Source of the DNA: an uncultured Dorea sp.
GTDB lineage: Bacteria; Bacillota; Clostridia; Lachnospirales; Lachnospiraceae
Direction of reading: 5' to 3'
Assembly (NCBI GenBank): GCA_910584615.1
Contig: CAJUAM010000010.1
Location: 15,928-79,927, forward strand
DNA: 64,000 nucleotides
Both the position numbers and the translations under genes were made by a program. Positions 8,914-18,494 of the stretch are shown one piece after another. Position 1 is the stretch's first letter. Every line of letters starts with the position of its first letter. The notes below the pieces were generated by a model. That model made no database searches. It saw nothing but the letters and a program-made list of their open reading frames with translations, and had not been told where the DNA came from.

Positions 8914-10398
8914 ATGAAAAAATATATAAAAACATCCTTAAACAGCAGGCTTTTGATGATTTCGCTGACTGTGTTCATGCCTATGGTTTTTGTGATGATA
9001 TATCTTCTTGTATCGCTGTCTAACGCGACGGATGCTTATCGTGATATTACTCATAATATTGTGTATGCCAATCAGTACACTCAGGATTTTAAAGGGCGTA
9101 TCGATTACAGTATGTATCTGGCGGTTATAAACCAGAAAAGTGTGGAAGAACTTGAGGACGGCGAGCGGCTGGTGAATGGTTATATTACGGTAAATCCTTA
9201 TAAATATATTGATGAGATGGAACAGGCATGTGACAGAATGTCCGACTGGGCAACAGTAACAAGCGGCAGGAATAGGATCAAGCGTGTGAAAAATACTCTC
9301 CGGTCCCTTGAAAAATGTGTGAAGACACTTGAAAAAGGAAAGGATGGAAACTGGAAATATCAAGAACAAATGGACTATTTTGACAGGAATATCAAAAATC
9401 TGACAACCTTGATCCAGGAAGGAATTCAGGATTATGTCTATATTGAGACAACAAATTACGAAAATGTCCGTGAGGCATTGGATATAAAGACACAGCAGAG
9501 TTTTATGCTGTGCGGTGTTGTGACGATATTCGCGGTTTTTATCGCAGGTTATATGACGATCCAGGCAACGAGGAGTATTACCACGCCGATTCGTGAGTTA
9601 TGTGATATGACGGAGAAAGTTGCGGAGGGAGACTTTTCTGTGCGGACGGAAAAGGCAGATATGGATGAAATCGGCGTGCTGTCACAGAGCTTTAATGATA
9701 TGACAGAGGAGATTGGCATGCTGGTAGAGAATATAAAGACACAGCAGGAAAATCTGCATCTTACAGAGACAAAACTTTTACAGGCACAGATCAATCCGCA
9801 TTTTCTATATAACACACTGGATACCATAGTCTGGCTTGCGGAGGAACACAAGACGGATGAGGTTGTCAATATGGTCACGGCGCTGTCAGGTTTTTTCAGG
9901 ACAACCCTCAGCAAGGGAAGGGATTTTATTACTGTTGAGGAGGAAGAATCACATATCAGAAGTTATCTGGCGATCCAGCAATTCCGTTATCAGGACATCT
10001 TAGATTACAGCATAGAGATTGACGGAGAGCTGCGGGGATTTGTGCTGCCGAAGCTGACGCTGCAGCCGCTGGTGGAAAATGCCCTTTATCATGGCATTAA
10101 AAATAAAAGGGGCAAAGGCATGATAAGGATCACCGGAAAAAGAGACGGAGAAAATATGATTTTTAAGGTGAATGACAACGGAAAAGGAATGACGGCAGAA
10201 AAACTTTCTGAGATCCGCCGAAATATACAAAAGGAGAAGCCGGATAATAATGTCAACAGTTTTGGAGTGATCAATGTGAATCAAAGGCTCCAGCATTATT
10301 ATGGAAAAAAATACGGATTGTCTTATGTGAGCAGACCGGATGAGGGAACAGAGGTGACTGTTATTATAAGAGCGGAAAATATTCAACCTTTCCATTAA
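8914..10398 (+). CDS. YesM-like sensor histidine kinase
   Basis: 494 residues. Membrane helices at about 13-35 and 196-216 flank an extracytoplasmic sensor of roughly 160 residues. Then come HAMP (217-270), a LytS/YehU-type His_kinase domain with H296 in AQINPHFLYN, an N-box at 386-395 (LVENALYHGI) and a G-box at 421-426 (DNGKGM). This type phosphorylates the YesN-like regulator encoded just upstream. The small external domain suggests sensing through a binding protein or directly; the following YtfQ-like sugar-binding lipoprotein is a candidate partner, which is an inference from position. Ribosome binding site GAGAGGAG precedes the ATG. Confidence 0.92.
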   Translation: MKKYIKTSLNSRLLMISLTVFMPMVFVMIYLLVSLSNATDAYRDITHNIVYANQYTQDFKGRIDYSMYLAVINQKSVEELEDGERLVNGYITVNPYKYIDEMEQACDRMSDWATVTSGRNRIKRVKNTLRSLEKCVKTLEKGKDGNWKYQEQMDYFDRNIKNLTTLIQEGIQDYVYIETTNYENVREALDIKTQQSFMLCGVVTIFAVFIAGYMTIQATRSITTPIRELCDMTEKVAEGDFSVRTEKADMDEIGVLSQSFNDMTEEIGMLVENIKTQQENLHLTETKLLQAQINPHFLYNTLDTIVWLAEEHKTDEVVNMVTALSGFFRTTLSKGRDFITVEEEESHIRSYLAIQQFRYQDILDYSIEIDGELRGFVLPKLTLQPLVENALYHGIKNKRGKGMIRITGKRDGENMIFKVNDNGKGMTAEKLSEIRRNIQKEKPDNNVNSFGVINVNQRLQHYYGKKYGLSYVSRPDEGTEVTVIIRAENIQPFH

Positions 10399-10539
10399 AA
10401 AATCAAACATTTTACAAAAAATCATAAAAAAATGTAAAAACTGGAAATGAAATTCGGTTTTCAATTTGTTCACAATATCTTAACATATTATCAAGATGAT
10501 TAACAAAGAGTTAGTCAGACAGAAAAAGGAGGATAAAAT

Positions 10540-11619
10540 ATGAAAAGAAAATTAATCGCAGCTTTGATGGCTACAGCAATGGTTGCTGCAATGGCAGCAG
10601 GGTGCGCAGGCGGCGCAGGCGGCGGAAGTGACAAGGGCACCAGCGAAGGCGGATCAGAAGGCGGATCAGAGGGCGGCAGCGATGTGATCACAGTTGGTTT
10701 CGCGCAGGTTGGAGCTGAGTCTGACTGGCGTACAGCTAACTCAGAATCCATGAAGGAGACATTCAGTGAGGCGAACGGATACGAACTTATCTTTGATGAT
10801 GCCCAGCAGAAACAAGAAAATCAGATCACAGCGATCCGTAACTTCATTCAGCAGGAAGTTGATTACATAGTATTAGCGCCTGTTACAGAGACTGGATGGG
10901 ATACAGTTCTTCAGGAAGCGAAGGATGCAGATATTCCGGTTATTACTGTTGACCGTATGGTAGATGTATCTGACGACAGCTTGTTTGTTTCTTACGTGGG
11001 CGGCAACTTCCAGCTTGAAGGCGCCAAAGCATGTGAGTGGTTAAAAGCGTATGCTGACGCTAAAGGAATTAAGGAGCTGAATATCGCTCATATTCAGGGA
11101 ACGATTGGCGCGTCAGCCCAGATCGGACGTACAGAGGGTCTTGAGAATGCGGCGAAAGAGTATGGCTGGAACATCGTGGCTCAGCAGACAGGTGAGTTTA
11201 CACAGGCTAAAGGACAGGAAGTTATGGAGTCTATGTTAAAACAGCATGATAATATCAACGTTGTATACTGCGAGAATGACAATGAAGCATTCGGCGCTAT
11301 CGACGCGATCAAAGCGGCCGGCAAGACGGTTGGTCCTGACGGAGATATCCTTGTACTTTCTTTTGATACAGTAAAAGCTGGTATCGAGGCTACAATGACA
11401 GGTGAGATCATCTGTAATACTGAATGCAATCCACTCCACGGTCCGCGTGTAGCAGAGCTTATTGAGAAGCTGGAAGCCGGCGAAGAAGTTGACAAGATCG
11501 CATATGTTGATGAGGGAATCTTCGCGCACGGTACAGATGTCGCAAAAGTTACAGTTGACGGAACAGATTATGAAGTGACAGAAGTAACACAGGAAGTTAT
11601 CGACGGACGCGCGTACTAA
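10540..11619 (+). CDS. Sugar ABC transporter substrate-binding lipoprotein, YtfQ-like
   Basis: 359 residues. A lipoprotein signal peptide ends at MAAGC, with lipidated C22, followed by a Gly/Ser/Glu linker (about 23-46, three EGGS-like repeats). The mature part is a periplasmic-binding-protein type I fold. It closely follows the YtfQ pattern: VGFAQVGAESDWRTANSESM, DAQQKQENQITAIRNF and VLAPVTETGWDTVL. Escherichia coli YtfQ binds furanose forms of galactose and arabinose. Here the surrounding arabinose genes favour L-arabinose or arabinofuranose; this is inference. It heads an operon with the ATPase and two permeases and probably answers to the two-component system upstream. The ribosome binding site AAAGGAGG is strong. 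Confidence 0.9.
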   Translation: MKRKLIAALMATAMVAAMAAGCAGGAGGGSDKGTSEGGSEGGSEGGSDVITVGFAQVGAESDWRTANSESMKETFSEANGYELIFDDAQQKQENQITAIRNFIQQEVDYIVLAPVTETGWDTVLQEAKDADIPVITVDRMVDVSDDSLFVSYVGGNFQLEGAKACEWLKAYADAKGIKELNIAHIQGTIGASAQIGRTEGLENAAKEYGWNIVAQQTGEFTQAKGQEVMESMLKQHDNINVVYCENDNEAFGAIDAIKAAGKTVGPDGDILVLSFDTVKAGIEATMTGEIICNTECNPLHGPRVAELIEKLEAGEEVDKIAYVDEGIFAHGTDVAKVTVDGTDYEVTEVTQEVIDGRAY

Positions 11620-11836
11620 AAAGTCCTCCTTTTGGGAGATTTATAGGGAATTGTGATTTCCTGTTTGAGTTGTCATGTATCCGGAGGGAACTGCCGGTGG
11701 CAGGTTCTGCAGGTAAAGAGGCGCAGCAGGATGAGGGATGAAAAGCCCGGTCTGCTGCGCTCCCTTTATGTCCGGAAACAGGAGATTTGTAATAGAAAAT
11801 AGTAATGGAATAAGTAAGAAAGCAGGTGAGACTTAT

Positions 11837-13354
11837 ATGGAACAGAAGGTTGTATTGACCATGCGGGATATCTCTAAAACATTTCCTGGTGTAAAAGCTC
11901 TGCAGCATGTTGATTTTACTCTCAGGGAAGGCGAGATCCATGCGCTGATGGGGGAAAACGGAGCAGGAAAGTCGACGCTTATCAAGGTTCTCACAGGTGT
12001 TCATGATTTTGAGGCTGGAGAGATCAAGATGGCGGGAAATGATATGCCGATCGTCAACAGATCACCTCAGGATGCGCAGAATAATGGAATCAGTACTGTG
12101 TATCAGGAGGTAAATTTATGTCCGAACCTTACGGTTGCGGAGAATCTTTTTATCGGACGCGAGCCAAGAAAAGCAGGATTTATTGACTGGAAAACAATGA
12201 ATAAAAAATCTTCGGAGCTTCTTTCGAGTCTTGATATAGATGCTAATGCGGCAGATAAGCTGGAGGAGTGTTCTCTGGCAAAGCAGCAGATGATCGCTAT
12301 CGCGCGCGCGGTAGATATGAAATGCAAGGTGCTTATCCTTGATGAGCCTACATCTTCCCTTGATGACGACGAGGTTGAAAAACTGTTTGTACTGATGAGA
12401 AGACTTCGGGGCGAAGGAGTCGGCATTATATTTGTTACCCATTTTCTTGAGCAGGTATATGCGGTCTGTGACCGTATCACTGTTTTGCGGAATGGCGAAC
12501 TGGTGGGAGAATATGAGACAAAGGATCTTCCGAGAGTTATGCTGGTAGCGAAGATGATGGGTAAAGATTTTGACGATCTTGCGGATATTAAGAGCGCTCA
12601 CGGTAAGCTTAAGGAATTTGTCCCTGTGATCGAAGCGGAGGGGATTGGAAGAAAAGGAAGTATCAGGCCGTTTGATTTTACAGTCCATAAGGGAGAGGTT
12701 GTAGGGCTTACCGGACTCTTAGGATCCGGACGTTCAGAACTGGTACGCGCAATCTACGGCGCGGATAAGCCGGACAGCGGAAAGATTAAAGTAAACGGAA
12801 AAGAAGTTAAGATAGGTACACCGCTTGATGCTATGAAACTTGGTATGGCATATCTGCCGGAAGACCGTAAGAAAGACGGTATCATCGCCGATCTGTCTGT
12901 AAGAGAGAATATCATCATAGCGCTTCAGGCAAAAAAGGGTATGTTTAAGCTGATGAGCCGTAAGGAGATGGAAGAGGCGGCTGATAAATATATTGAGATG
13001 CTTCAGGTGAAGACGGCAAGCCGTGAGACACCGATCAAGAGCCTCTCGGGAGGAAACCAGCAGAAGGTCATTATCGGAAGGTGGCTTCTTACCAATCCGG
13101 AATATTTGATCTTAGATGAACCAACCCGCGGTATAGATATAGGAACCAAGACAGAGATACAGAAACTGGTTCTTGATCTTGCGGATAAGGGGATGGCGGT
13201 AACATTTATCTCATCAGAGGTGGAAGAGATGCTCCGTACCTGTTCACGTATGGGCGTACTCAGGGACGGTAAAAAGGTAGGAGAACTTGCCGGTGATGAG
13301 CTTACGCAGGAAGGTATCATGAAAGCAATCGCAGGAGGTGACGGTGATGAATAA
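11837..13354 (+). CDS. Sugar ABC transporter ATP-binding protein, two cassettes (YtfR-like)
   Basis: About 505 residues with two fused ABC domains, as in CUT2 sugar importers (RbsA, XylG, AraG, YtfR). Cassette 1 has Walker A GENGAGKST, a degenerate signature ECSLAKQQM and Walker B LILDEPTSSLD. Cassette 2 has a modified Walker A region (GLLGSGRSEL), a canonical SLSGGNQQK signature and LILDEPTRGID. The asymmetry is normal for this family. The internal start MEQKVV is chosen because AGGTGAG lies 7 bases upstream; the frame opening at 11738 lacks conservation. It overlaps the next permease by 8 bases. Energises import of the sugar bound by the upstream lipoprotein. Confidence 0.92.
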   Translation: MEQKVVLTMRDISKTFPGVKALQHVDFTLREGEIHALMGENGAGKSTLIKVLTGVHDFEAGEIKMAGNDMPIVNRSPQDAQNNGISTVYQEVNLCPNLTVAENLFIGREPRKAGFIDWKTMNKKSSELLSSLDIDANAADKLEECSLAKQQMIAIARAVDMKCKVLILDEPTSSLDDDEVEKLFVLMRRLRGEGVGIIFVTHFLEQVYAVCDRITVLRNGELVGEYETKDLPRVMLVAKMMGKDFDDLADIKSAHGKLKEFVPVIEAEGIGRKGSIRPFDFTVHKGEVVGLTGLLGSGRSELVRAIYGADKPDSGKIKVNGKEVKIGTPLDAMKLGMAYLPEDRKKDGIIADLSVRENIIIALQAKKGMFKLMSRKEMEEAADKYIEMLQVKTASRETPIKSLSGGNQQKVIIGRWLLTNPEYLILDEPTRGIDIGTKTEIQKLVLDLADKGMAVTFISSEVEEMLRTCSRMGVLRDGKKVGELAGDELTQEGIMKAIAGGDGDE

Positions 13355-14408
13355 GAATGGATTTGACATGAAGAGACTTACATCTATGCGGCTGTTTCTG
13401 CCGGTCGTATGTCTGGCTGCCATGCTTATCGTGGCGGCAGTCACGATACCCGGTTTCTTTAAAATATCCATCACGAACGGGGTGCTCTATGGATATCCGA
13501 TAGATGTGATAAACCGCGCGTCAGAACTGGCCATACTTGCGGTAGGCATGACGCTTGTCACGGCAGCTTCCGGCGGACAGGATATCAGTGTCGGAGCAGT
13601 GATGGCGGTAGCGGGCGCGGTGTGCTGTCAGATTCTTTCTGGCGGAGAGGTATCTGTGACAGAGCTGGCGGCTCCTCTTTTACTGGCGATGCTTGTCGGT
13701 ATTCTGGTGGCAGGTGTATGCGGACTTTTTAACGGGGTTCTTGTATCTTACCTTGATATACAGCCTATGGTCGCGACATTGATTTTATTTACGGCAGGGC
13801 GCGGAATTGCCCAGCTTGTCACAAAGGGACAGATTACTTATGTGCGCGTGGATTCTTATATGGTAGCAGGCGGCTATGTGGGGGCGATTCCGACACCGAT
13901 CATTATCGCGGCAGTTGTTGTTGCGATCGCGTATCTTGTGCTTAAAAAGACAGCGCTTGGACTCTATATAGAGAGTGTTGGTATCAATGGAAACGCATCC
14001 CGTCTGGTTGGTCTTAACTCCAGAAGGATCAAACTCCTTACTTATGTACTTTGCGGCATTTTAGCAGGTGTTGCGGGAATTGTGGCGTCTAGCCGTATCT
14101 ATTCAGCAGATGCCAATAACCTTGGACTAAACCTTGAGATGGATGCCATCTTAGCGGTAGCTCTTGGCGGAAATATATTAAGCGGCGGTAAGTTCAGCCT
14201 GATGGGTTCTGTGATCGGCGCGGCTACGATCCAGACATTGTCAACGGCCCTGTACGCAATGGGTGTATCCGGAGACCAGCTTCCGGTATATAAAGCAATC
14301 GTTGTTATCATCATCGTTGTACTGCAGAGTCCGGTGTTCAAAAAATACACGGCAGGCCTCAAAGCGAATAAAGCAATACCGCAGGCAGCGAAAGGAGGTA
14401 ATCAGTAA
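13347..14408 (+). CDS. Sugar ABC transporter permease, YtfT-like
   Basis: 353 residues with about ten hydrophobic segments, a BPD_transp_2 (RbsC/AraH/YtfT) permease. Family marks include LAVGMTLVTAASGGQDISVGAVMAV near residue 65, LDIQPMVATLILFTAGRGIAQ, and the EAA-like cytoplasmic loop around GNASRLVGLNSRRIKLLTYVLCG. The start ATG 13347 sits 6 bases after AGGAGGTG; an earlier in-frame GTG lies inside that box and is unlikely. The start overlaps the ATPase stop, and the gene end overlaps the next permease as TAATG, so the importer is made as one coupled unit. Confidence 0.9.
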   Translation: MNKNGFDMKRLTSMRLFLPVVCLAAMLIVAAVTIPGFFKISITNGVLYGYPIDVINRASELAILAVGMTLVTAASGGQDISVGAVMAVAGAVCCQILSGGEVSVTELAAPLLLAMLVGILVAGVCGLFNGVLVSYLDIQPMVATLILFTAGRGIAQLVTKGQITYVRVDSYMVAGGYVGAIPTPIIIAAVVVAIAYLVLKKTALGLYIESVGINGNASRLVGLNSRRIKLLTYVLCGILAGVAGIVASSRIYSADANNLGLNLEMDAILAVALGGNILSGGKFSLMGSVIGAATIQTLSTALYAMGVSGDQLPVYKAIVVIIIVVLQSPVFKKYTAGLKANKAIPQAAKGGNQ

Positions 14409-15421
14409 TGGGTAAGAATAAAAAGAAAATAAGCTCTACCGGGTTTCTGCTCCTGATTACAGTAGTACTGTTTGCTGTTATGTATGCTGCAGGTATGGCG
14501 GTATTTGCAGATAAAGGTTTCGCAAAGCCGCAGATGTTCTTTAACCTGTTTATTACAAATGCCGGACTTTTAGTCATCAGTATGGGGCTGACTGTCGTAA
14601 TGATATCCGGAGGAATTGATATTTCTGTTGGCTCGGTAACGGCTCTTGTATGTATGGCGGCAGCGTATTCCATGGAAAATATGGGGATGAGCGCTTATAC
14701 GGCAGTCGCTATTGCCCTTGGGATCGGTGTTGCTTATGGACTGGTACAGGGCATTCTGGTGGCGTACTTAGAGATCCAGCCCTTTATCGTCACACTTGCG
14801 GGTCTGTTTTTCGGACGCGGCATGACGGCGGTTATCAGTAAAGAAATGATTTCTATTAAAAATGAAACGTTTCTTGCCTGGGCTAACTATAAAATATATC
14901 TTCCGGTTGGTTCTTACAGCCGGAGAGGAAAATTTTTGCCGGCATATATCTATCCGACAGTAGTGATCGCGTTGCTTATCGTATTGATCATTATCCTGGT
15001 GATGAAGTTTACAAAGTTCGGACGCAGTGTATACGCAGTGGGAGGAAATGCGCAGAGTGCCATGATGATGGGGCTTGACGTAAAAAAGACCAAATTAAAA
15101 GCATATGTTTTAGATGGCGTTCTGGCCGGCTGCGGCGGATTCCTGTTTTGTTTAAACAGCTGCGCGGGATTCGTAGAGCAGGCAAAAGGACTTGAGATGG
15201 ATGCGATATCCTCGGCGGTTATCGGCGGTACGCTTCTAAGCGGCGGTGTCGGTACGCCTTTTGGAACAATCTTCGGTGTGCTGATCAAGGGAACGATTTC
15301 TAGTTTGATCACGACTCAGGGAACATTGTCAAGCTGGTGGGTACGCATTGTACTGTCCGCGCTTTTGTGCTTCTTTATCGTGCTGCAGTCAGTACTTGGA
15401 AATTTAAAGAAAAAAAGATAG
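14408..15421 (+). CDS. Sugar ABC transporter permease, YjfF-like
   Basis: 337 residues, the second BPD_transp_2 permease of the importer, paralogous to its neighbour. It shows VISMGLTVVMISGGIDISVGSVTAL, LEIQPFIVTLAGLFFGRGM and an IISSAVIGGTLLSGGVGTPFG-like end (seen as ISSAVIGGTLLSGGVG). Two distinct permeases with a double ATPase and a YtfQ-like binding protein match the Escherichia coli ytfQRT-yjfF layout. The ATG overlaps the upstream stop by one base. A terminator hairpin lies about 20 bases after the stop. Confidence 0.9.
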   Translation: MGKNKKKISSTGFLLLITVVLFAVMYAAGMAVFADKGFAKPQMFFNLFITNAGLLVISMGLTVVMISGGIDISVGSVTALVCMAAAYSMENMGMSAYTAVAIALGIGVAYGLVQGILVAYLEIQPFIVTLAGLFFGRGMTAVISKEMISIKNETFLAWANYKIYLPVGSYSRRGKFLPAYIYPTVVIALLIVLIIILVMKFTKFGRSVYAVGGNAQSAMMMGLDVKKTKLKAYVLDGVLAGCGGFLFCLNSCAGFVEQAKGLEMDAISSAVIGGTLLSGGVGTPFGTIFGVLIKGTISSLITTQGTLSSWWVRIVLSALLCFFIVLQSVLGNLKKKR

Positions 15422-15442
15422 GATTTTATATTGAGTTATTGT

Positions 15443-15472
15443 CAGGGAAGCCTTCGGCTTCCCTGGTCTTAT
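15443..15472 (+). terminator. Terminator of the YtfQ-type ABC operon
   Basis: Nine-pair stem CAGGGAAGC with GCTTCCCTG (15443-15451 and 15457-15465) around a CTTCG loop, then GTCTTATT. The T-run is imperfect, but position right after the last operon gene supports it. Confidence 0.7.
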
Positions 15473-15688
15473 TAATGGGACTGTCATGTAATATCTGATT
15501 TCGCGAAAGATTTCTATATTATCTTATTTATTTCATCTTTTTATAAAAACTGGATATACCAGATTGTGAAGCTGTCAATAAGGGTAAAACCGCAAACGTT
15601 AAATTTGCGATATACATATTAAATTTCTGATATAAATTAAAAATATAAAATGATATGCTGAACAATCAAATGAAGAGGTGATTTTTGA
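15473..15688 (+). promoter_or_regulatory. AT-rich control region before the AraC-type regulator
   Basis: About 215 bases without a gene. It contains two dyads: CTGG-N5-CCAG at about 15550-15562 and CGCAAA-N7-TTTGCG at 15591-15609. Either could be a protein-binding site. No clear -35/-10 pair was found. Confidence 0.4.
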
Positions 15689-16954
15689 ATGAGGAGATCA
15701 GAGCTGGAACTACATTATTTATGCAACCATATTTTACGGACGACGCATGCGCAGATCCGGGAATATAAGATTGTCGGAGAGGATGGGATTGAACTGGTTC
15801 ATTACTATGGGGACGATATCCGGGAGGATGCGGTCAGTGCAGATGAAGGATTTGCTCAGGAAATATTCCATGTAGGAGTGGAAGAATATCCGGTCATATA
15901 TATTGAAGAGTATCCGGTGTATTATGCGGTGATATACTGCTCTCCGGCTTGTTATATCATAGGTCCGGTAAACGTCGAACAGCAGCAGATATACCGGGAA
16001 GGGATGAGTGTACAGAACTACCTCGCGCGGCAGCATAAGGTGAAGTGCCTCAAAATCCCTTACTGTGAATACGAAGCATTTTGCCAGGAAGTATTGCTTT
16101 TGTTTTATATGCTGACTGGCAGAGAGATGTCATATAAAGAACTTAATGATAAAAATTTTATAACGGAGGATCTGCTTGCTTCGATGAAGAAGAAAAAAAG
16201 TACGCTTTTTTTTAATTATCATGAGTGTTCCCGCGTGCATAATCCATACAGCCTGGAAGCAAGGACAATGGAGGGGATCCGTAAGGGTGATGTGGAAAGG
16301 GTGAAGAAAAGTCTTGACGAAACTTTTGTGGGAGAGTATGGAGTCTTGTCAAAAAATGCGCTGCAAAGTGTGAAAAATCTAGGTATTGTGGGACTGGCAC
16401 TGGCCTCAAGAGCTGCTATTGAAGGAGGGATGCCGTATGAGGAGGCGTTCTCCCTTAACGATAGTCAGATACTTAAGCTTGAGGAGATGAATAATATTGG
16501 CGAAGTGGAAGTGATGATACGCCGGGGTAAGATCCAATATGCAGAGATAGTGCGCGATTTAATGAATGACAGCAATAAAAAGAAAAATCCCCTTATAGAA
16601 GAGTGTAAAAATCTGATATTCAGAAAAATGCATTCGAAGATAATTGTCCGTGAACTTGCGGATGAATTAGAGGTCTCTATAGAATATCTGTCTGCGCTGT
16701 TTCGGAAGATAGAAGGCGTATGTATCAAAGATTATATTATGAAACAAAAAATGCAGCTCGCGGAAAATCTGCTGATCTATTCGGAGTATTCGATTGAGCA
16801 GATCGGTCTGTATCTGGGATTTAGTTCTCAAAGTCACTTTGGCGCGATCTTTAAGAAGTATGAGGAGATGACACCAAAGCAATATAGAAATGTATATGTC
16901 AAAAAAGAATTTCAGGAAACAAATAAAAATCTGACAAAAACAATAAAAAGCTGA
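15689..16954 (+). CDS. AraC-family transcriptional regulator
   Basis: 421 residues. The N-terminal part (1-180) is an alpha/beta sensor region with repeated EEYPV segments; a PocR-like or GAF-like sensor is possible but not proven. The C-terminal 100 residues carry the two AraC helix-turn-helix motifs (VRELADELEVSIEYLSALFR and SIEQIGLYLGFSSQSHFGAI), closing with MTPKQYRNVY. The start follows GAAGAGGTGA. It sits between two sugar importers and reads toward the AraN-like binding protein gene about 100 bases downstream, so it most likely controls that arabino-oligosaccharide operon. It carries no receiver domain and should respond to a ligand instead of phosphorylation. Confidence 0.88.
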   Translation: MRRSELELHYLCNHILRTTHAQIREYKIVGEDGIELVHYYGDDIREDAVSADEGFAQEIFHVGVEEYPVIYIEEYPVYYAVIYCSPACYIIGPVNVEQQQIYREGMSVQNYLARQHKVKCLKIPYCEYEAFCQEVLLLFYMLTGREMSYKELNDKNFITEDLLASMKKKKSTLFFNYHECSRVHNPYSLEARTMEGIRKGDVERVKKSLDETFVGEYGVLSKNALQSVKNLGIVGLALASRAAIEGGMPYEEAFSLNDSQILKLEEMNNIGEVEVMIRRGKIQYAEIVRDLMNDSNKKKNPLIEECKNLIFRKMHSKIIVRELADELEVSIEYLSALFRKIEGVCIKDYIMKQKMQLAENLLIYSEYSIEQIGLYLGFSSQSHFGAIFKKYEEMTPKQYRNVYVKKEFQETNKNLTKTIKS

Positions 16955-16996
16955 TATAAAAATATGCCAAAAGCGATTATTATAGTAAATATGGCA

Positions 16997-17026
16997 GACA
17001 ATTTGGCGGCAAGAAGCAAAATTGTC
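16997..17026. promoter_or_regulatory. Inverted repeat upstream of the AraN-like operon
   Basis: GACAATTT at 16997-17004 and AAATTGTC at 17019-17026 form an 8-base inverted repeat with a 14-base spacer, ending 33 bases before the start codon. It could be an operator or a leader hairpin. Confidence 0.5.
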
Positions 17027-17059
17027 GAAAATACACAAAATAATAAAAGGAGGACACGT

Positions 17060-18448
17060 ATGAAAAAGAGAATTATAAGCAGTATTTTGTGTGTGATGCT
17101 GGCAGCATCAATGTTAGTTGGATGCGGCGGCGGCAATGACAGCTCTTCTGATGGCGGCAGCGGAGACGATGCAAAAACAGAAGAGAGCAGCGGCGGCGGT
17201 GAAGAGGGTATGACAGAGGGTAAAAATACCTTTGTAGACGGAGGTACAGACCTTTCACTCTGGACATTCCAGGAACTTCATGTAGGTTTTTATACTACAA
17301 TGGCAGATCTGTGGAATAAGGAGAATCCGGACAACCCGATCAACCTTACTGTAACGACTGGCGAGTCACATTCTTTACAGAGCAAGCTTCTTGTAGCATG
17401 TCAGGCAGGAGAGGGTACGCCGGATATTGCTGATATTGAAGTTGGTTACTACGGATCATTTTTGAAGGACGGCTATCTGCTTCCTTTGAATGACGTTGTT
17501 GAGCCTTATCAGGATGAGATCGTTATGTCACGTGTTAAAATGTACGGCGATGAAAAGGATTGGTACGGTGTTGACTTCCACCTTGGAGCATCTGTATGCT
17601 ATTACAATATGGACATCATGAACGAAGCTGGTGTTGATCCGGCTACGATCGTTACATGGGATGATTATATGGAAGCGGGCAAGAAAGTTCTTGAAAAGAC
17701 AGGAAAGCCGATGTGCGCAGTTGAGACTTCAGACCTTTTCCTTCCTCAGTTGATGATGCTTGAGAAGGGTAAGCAGTATGTGGATAAGTCTGGAAAACCG
17801 GATATCAATACAAAGGAACATGCAGAAGTTATTGAGTTCATCAGAGAGATGATCAAAGAAGGCGTATGCGAGATTGCTCCTGGCGGTGGATTCCATACAG
17901 AAGAATGGTATGGTCATTTAAATGGTGGCGGAGTTGCATCTCTCGCAATGCCTCTGTGGTATATGGGACGTTTCACAGACTATTGTCCGGATCTGGACGG
18001 CAAGATGGCTATCTATGAGATTCCTGTATGGAATGAGGGAGATACCCGTGAAGTTCTTCAGGGCGGTACCGGAACTTCTGTACTTAAGTTCACAGAGAAA
18101 GAAAAGCTTGCGAAAGACTTCCTGGCGTTTGCTAAATTGTCAGAAGAAGGAAACAAATATGAGTGGAACGAACTTGGATTTGACCCGATCAGAACATCTC
18201 TGTGGGATGATCCGGAGATTACTGAGAATAAGGATAACAAGTTCCTTAAGTATTTTACAACTAACCCGTTTGATATTATTAAAAAGAATGGTACAGATTT
18301 AACTGCTCCGAATATTGCAGGCGGATATTCTGCTACATACAGTGTTCTGGTATCAACAACATACGCAAATGCGTTTGAGGGAGACACTGAGACTCCGGCA
18401 AGTGATATGCTTGAAACAGAACAGGCAACGATCATATATGATGAATAA
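17060..18448 (+). CDS. ABC transporter substrate-binding lipoprotein, AraN-like
   Basis: 462 residues. Lipoprotein signal ends at LVGC (C22) and is followed by a Gly/Ser/Asp/Glu linker to about residue 60. The mature protein is a family-1 extracellular solute-binding protein: TPDIADIEVGYYGSFL, CYYNMDIMNEAGVDPATIVTWDDY, and KLAKDFLAFAKLSEEGN near the end. Bacillus subtilis AraN, which feeds arabino-oligosaccharides to AraPQ, is the closest known model by context; sequence alone only fixes the CUT1 class. The true start has AAGGAGG upstream; the frame extension to 16964 runs through the control region. A stem-loop separates it from the permeases, and no ATPase gene is in the operon. Confidence 0.88.
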   Translation: MKKRIISSILCVMLAASMLVGCGGGNDSSSDGGSGDDAKTEESSGGGEEGMTEGKNTFVDGGTDLSLWTFQELHVGFYTTMADLWNKENPDNPINLTVTTGESHSLQSKLLVACQAGEGTPDIADIEVGYYGSFLKDGYLLPLNDVVEPYQDEIVMSRVKMYGDEKDWYGVDFHLGASVCYYNMDIMNEAGVDPATIVTWDDYMEAGKKVLEKTGKPMCAVETSDLFLPQLMMLEKGKQYVDKSGKPDINTKEHAEVIEFIREMIKEGVCEIAPGGGFHTEEWYGHLNGGGVASLAMPLWYMGRFTDYCPDLDGKMAIYEIPVWNEGDTREVLQGGTGTSVLKFTEKEKLAKDFLAFAKLSEEGNKYEWNELGFDPIRTSLWDDPEITENKDNKFLKYFTTNPFDIIKKNGTDLTAPNIAGGYSATYSVLVSTTYANAFEGDTETPASDMLETEQATIIYDE

Positions 18449-18494
18449 GCTGAATAGCTGAATATAGAGTGGATGGTATTATAGGGTAGAGATG

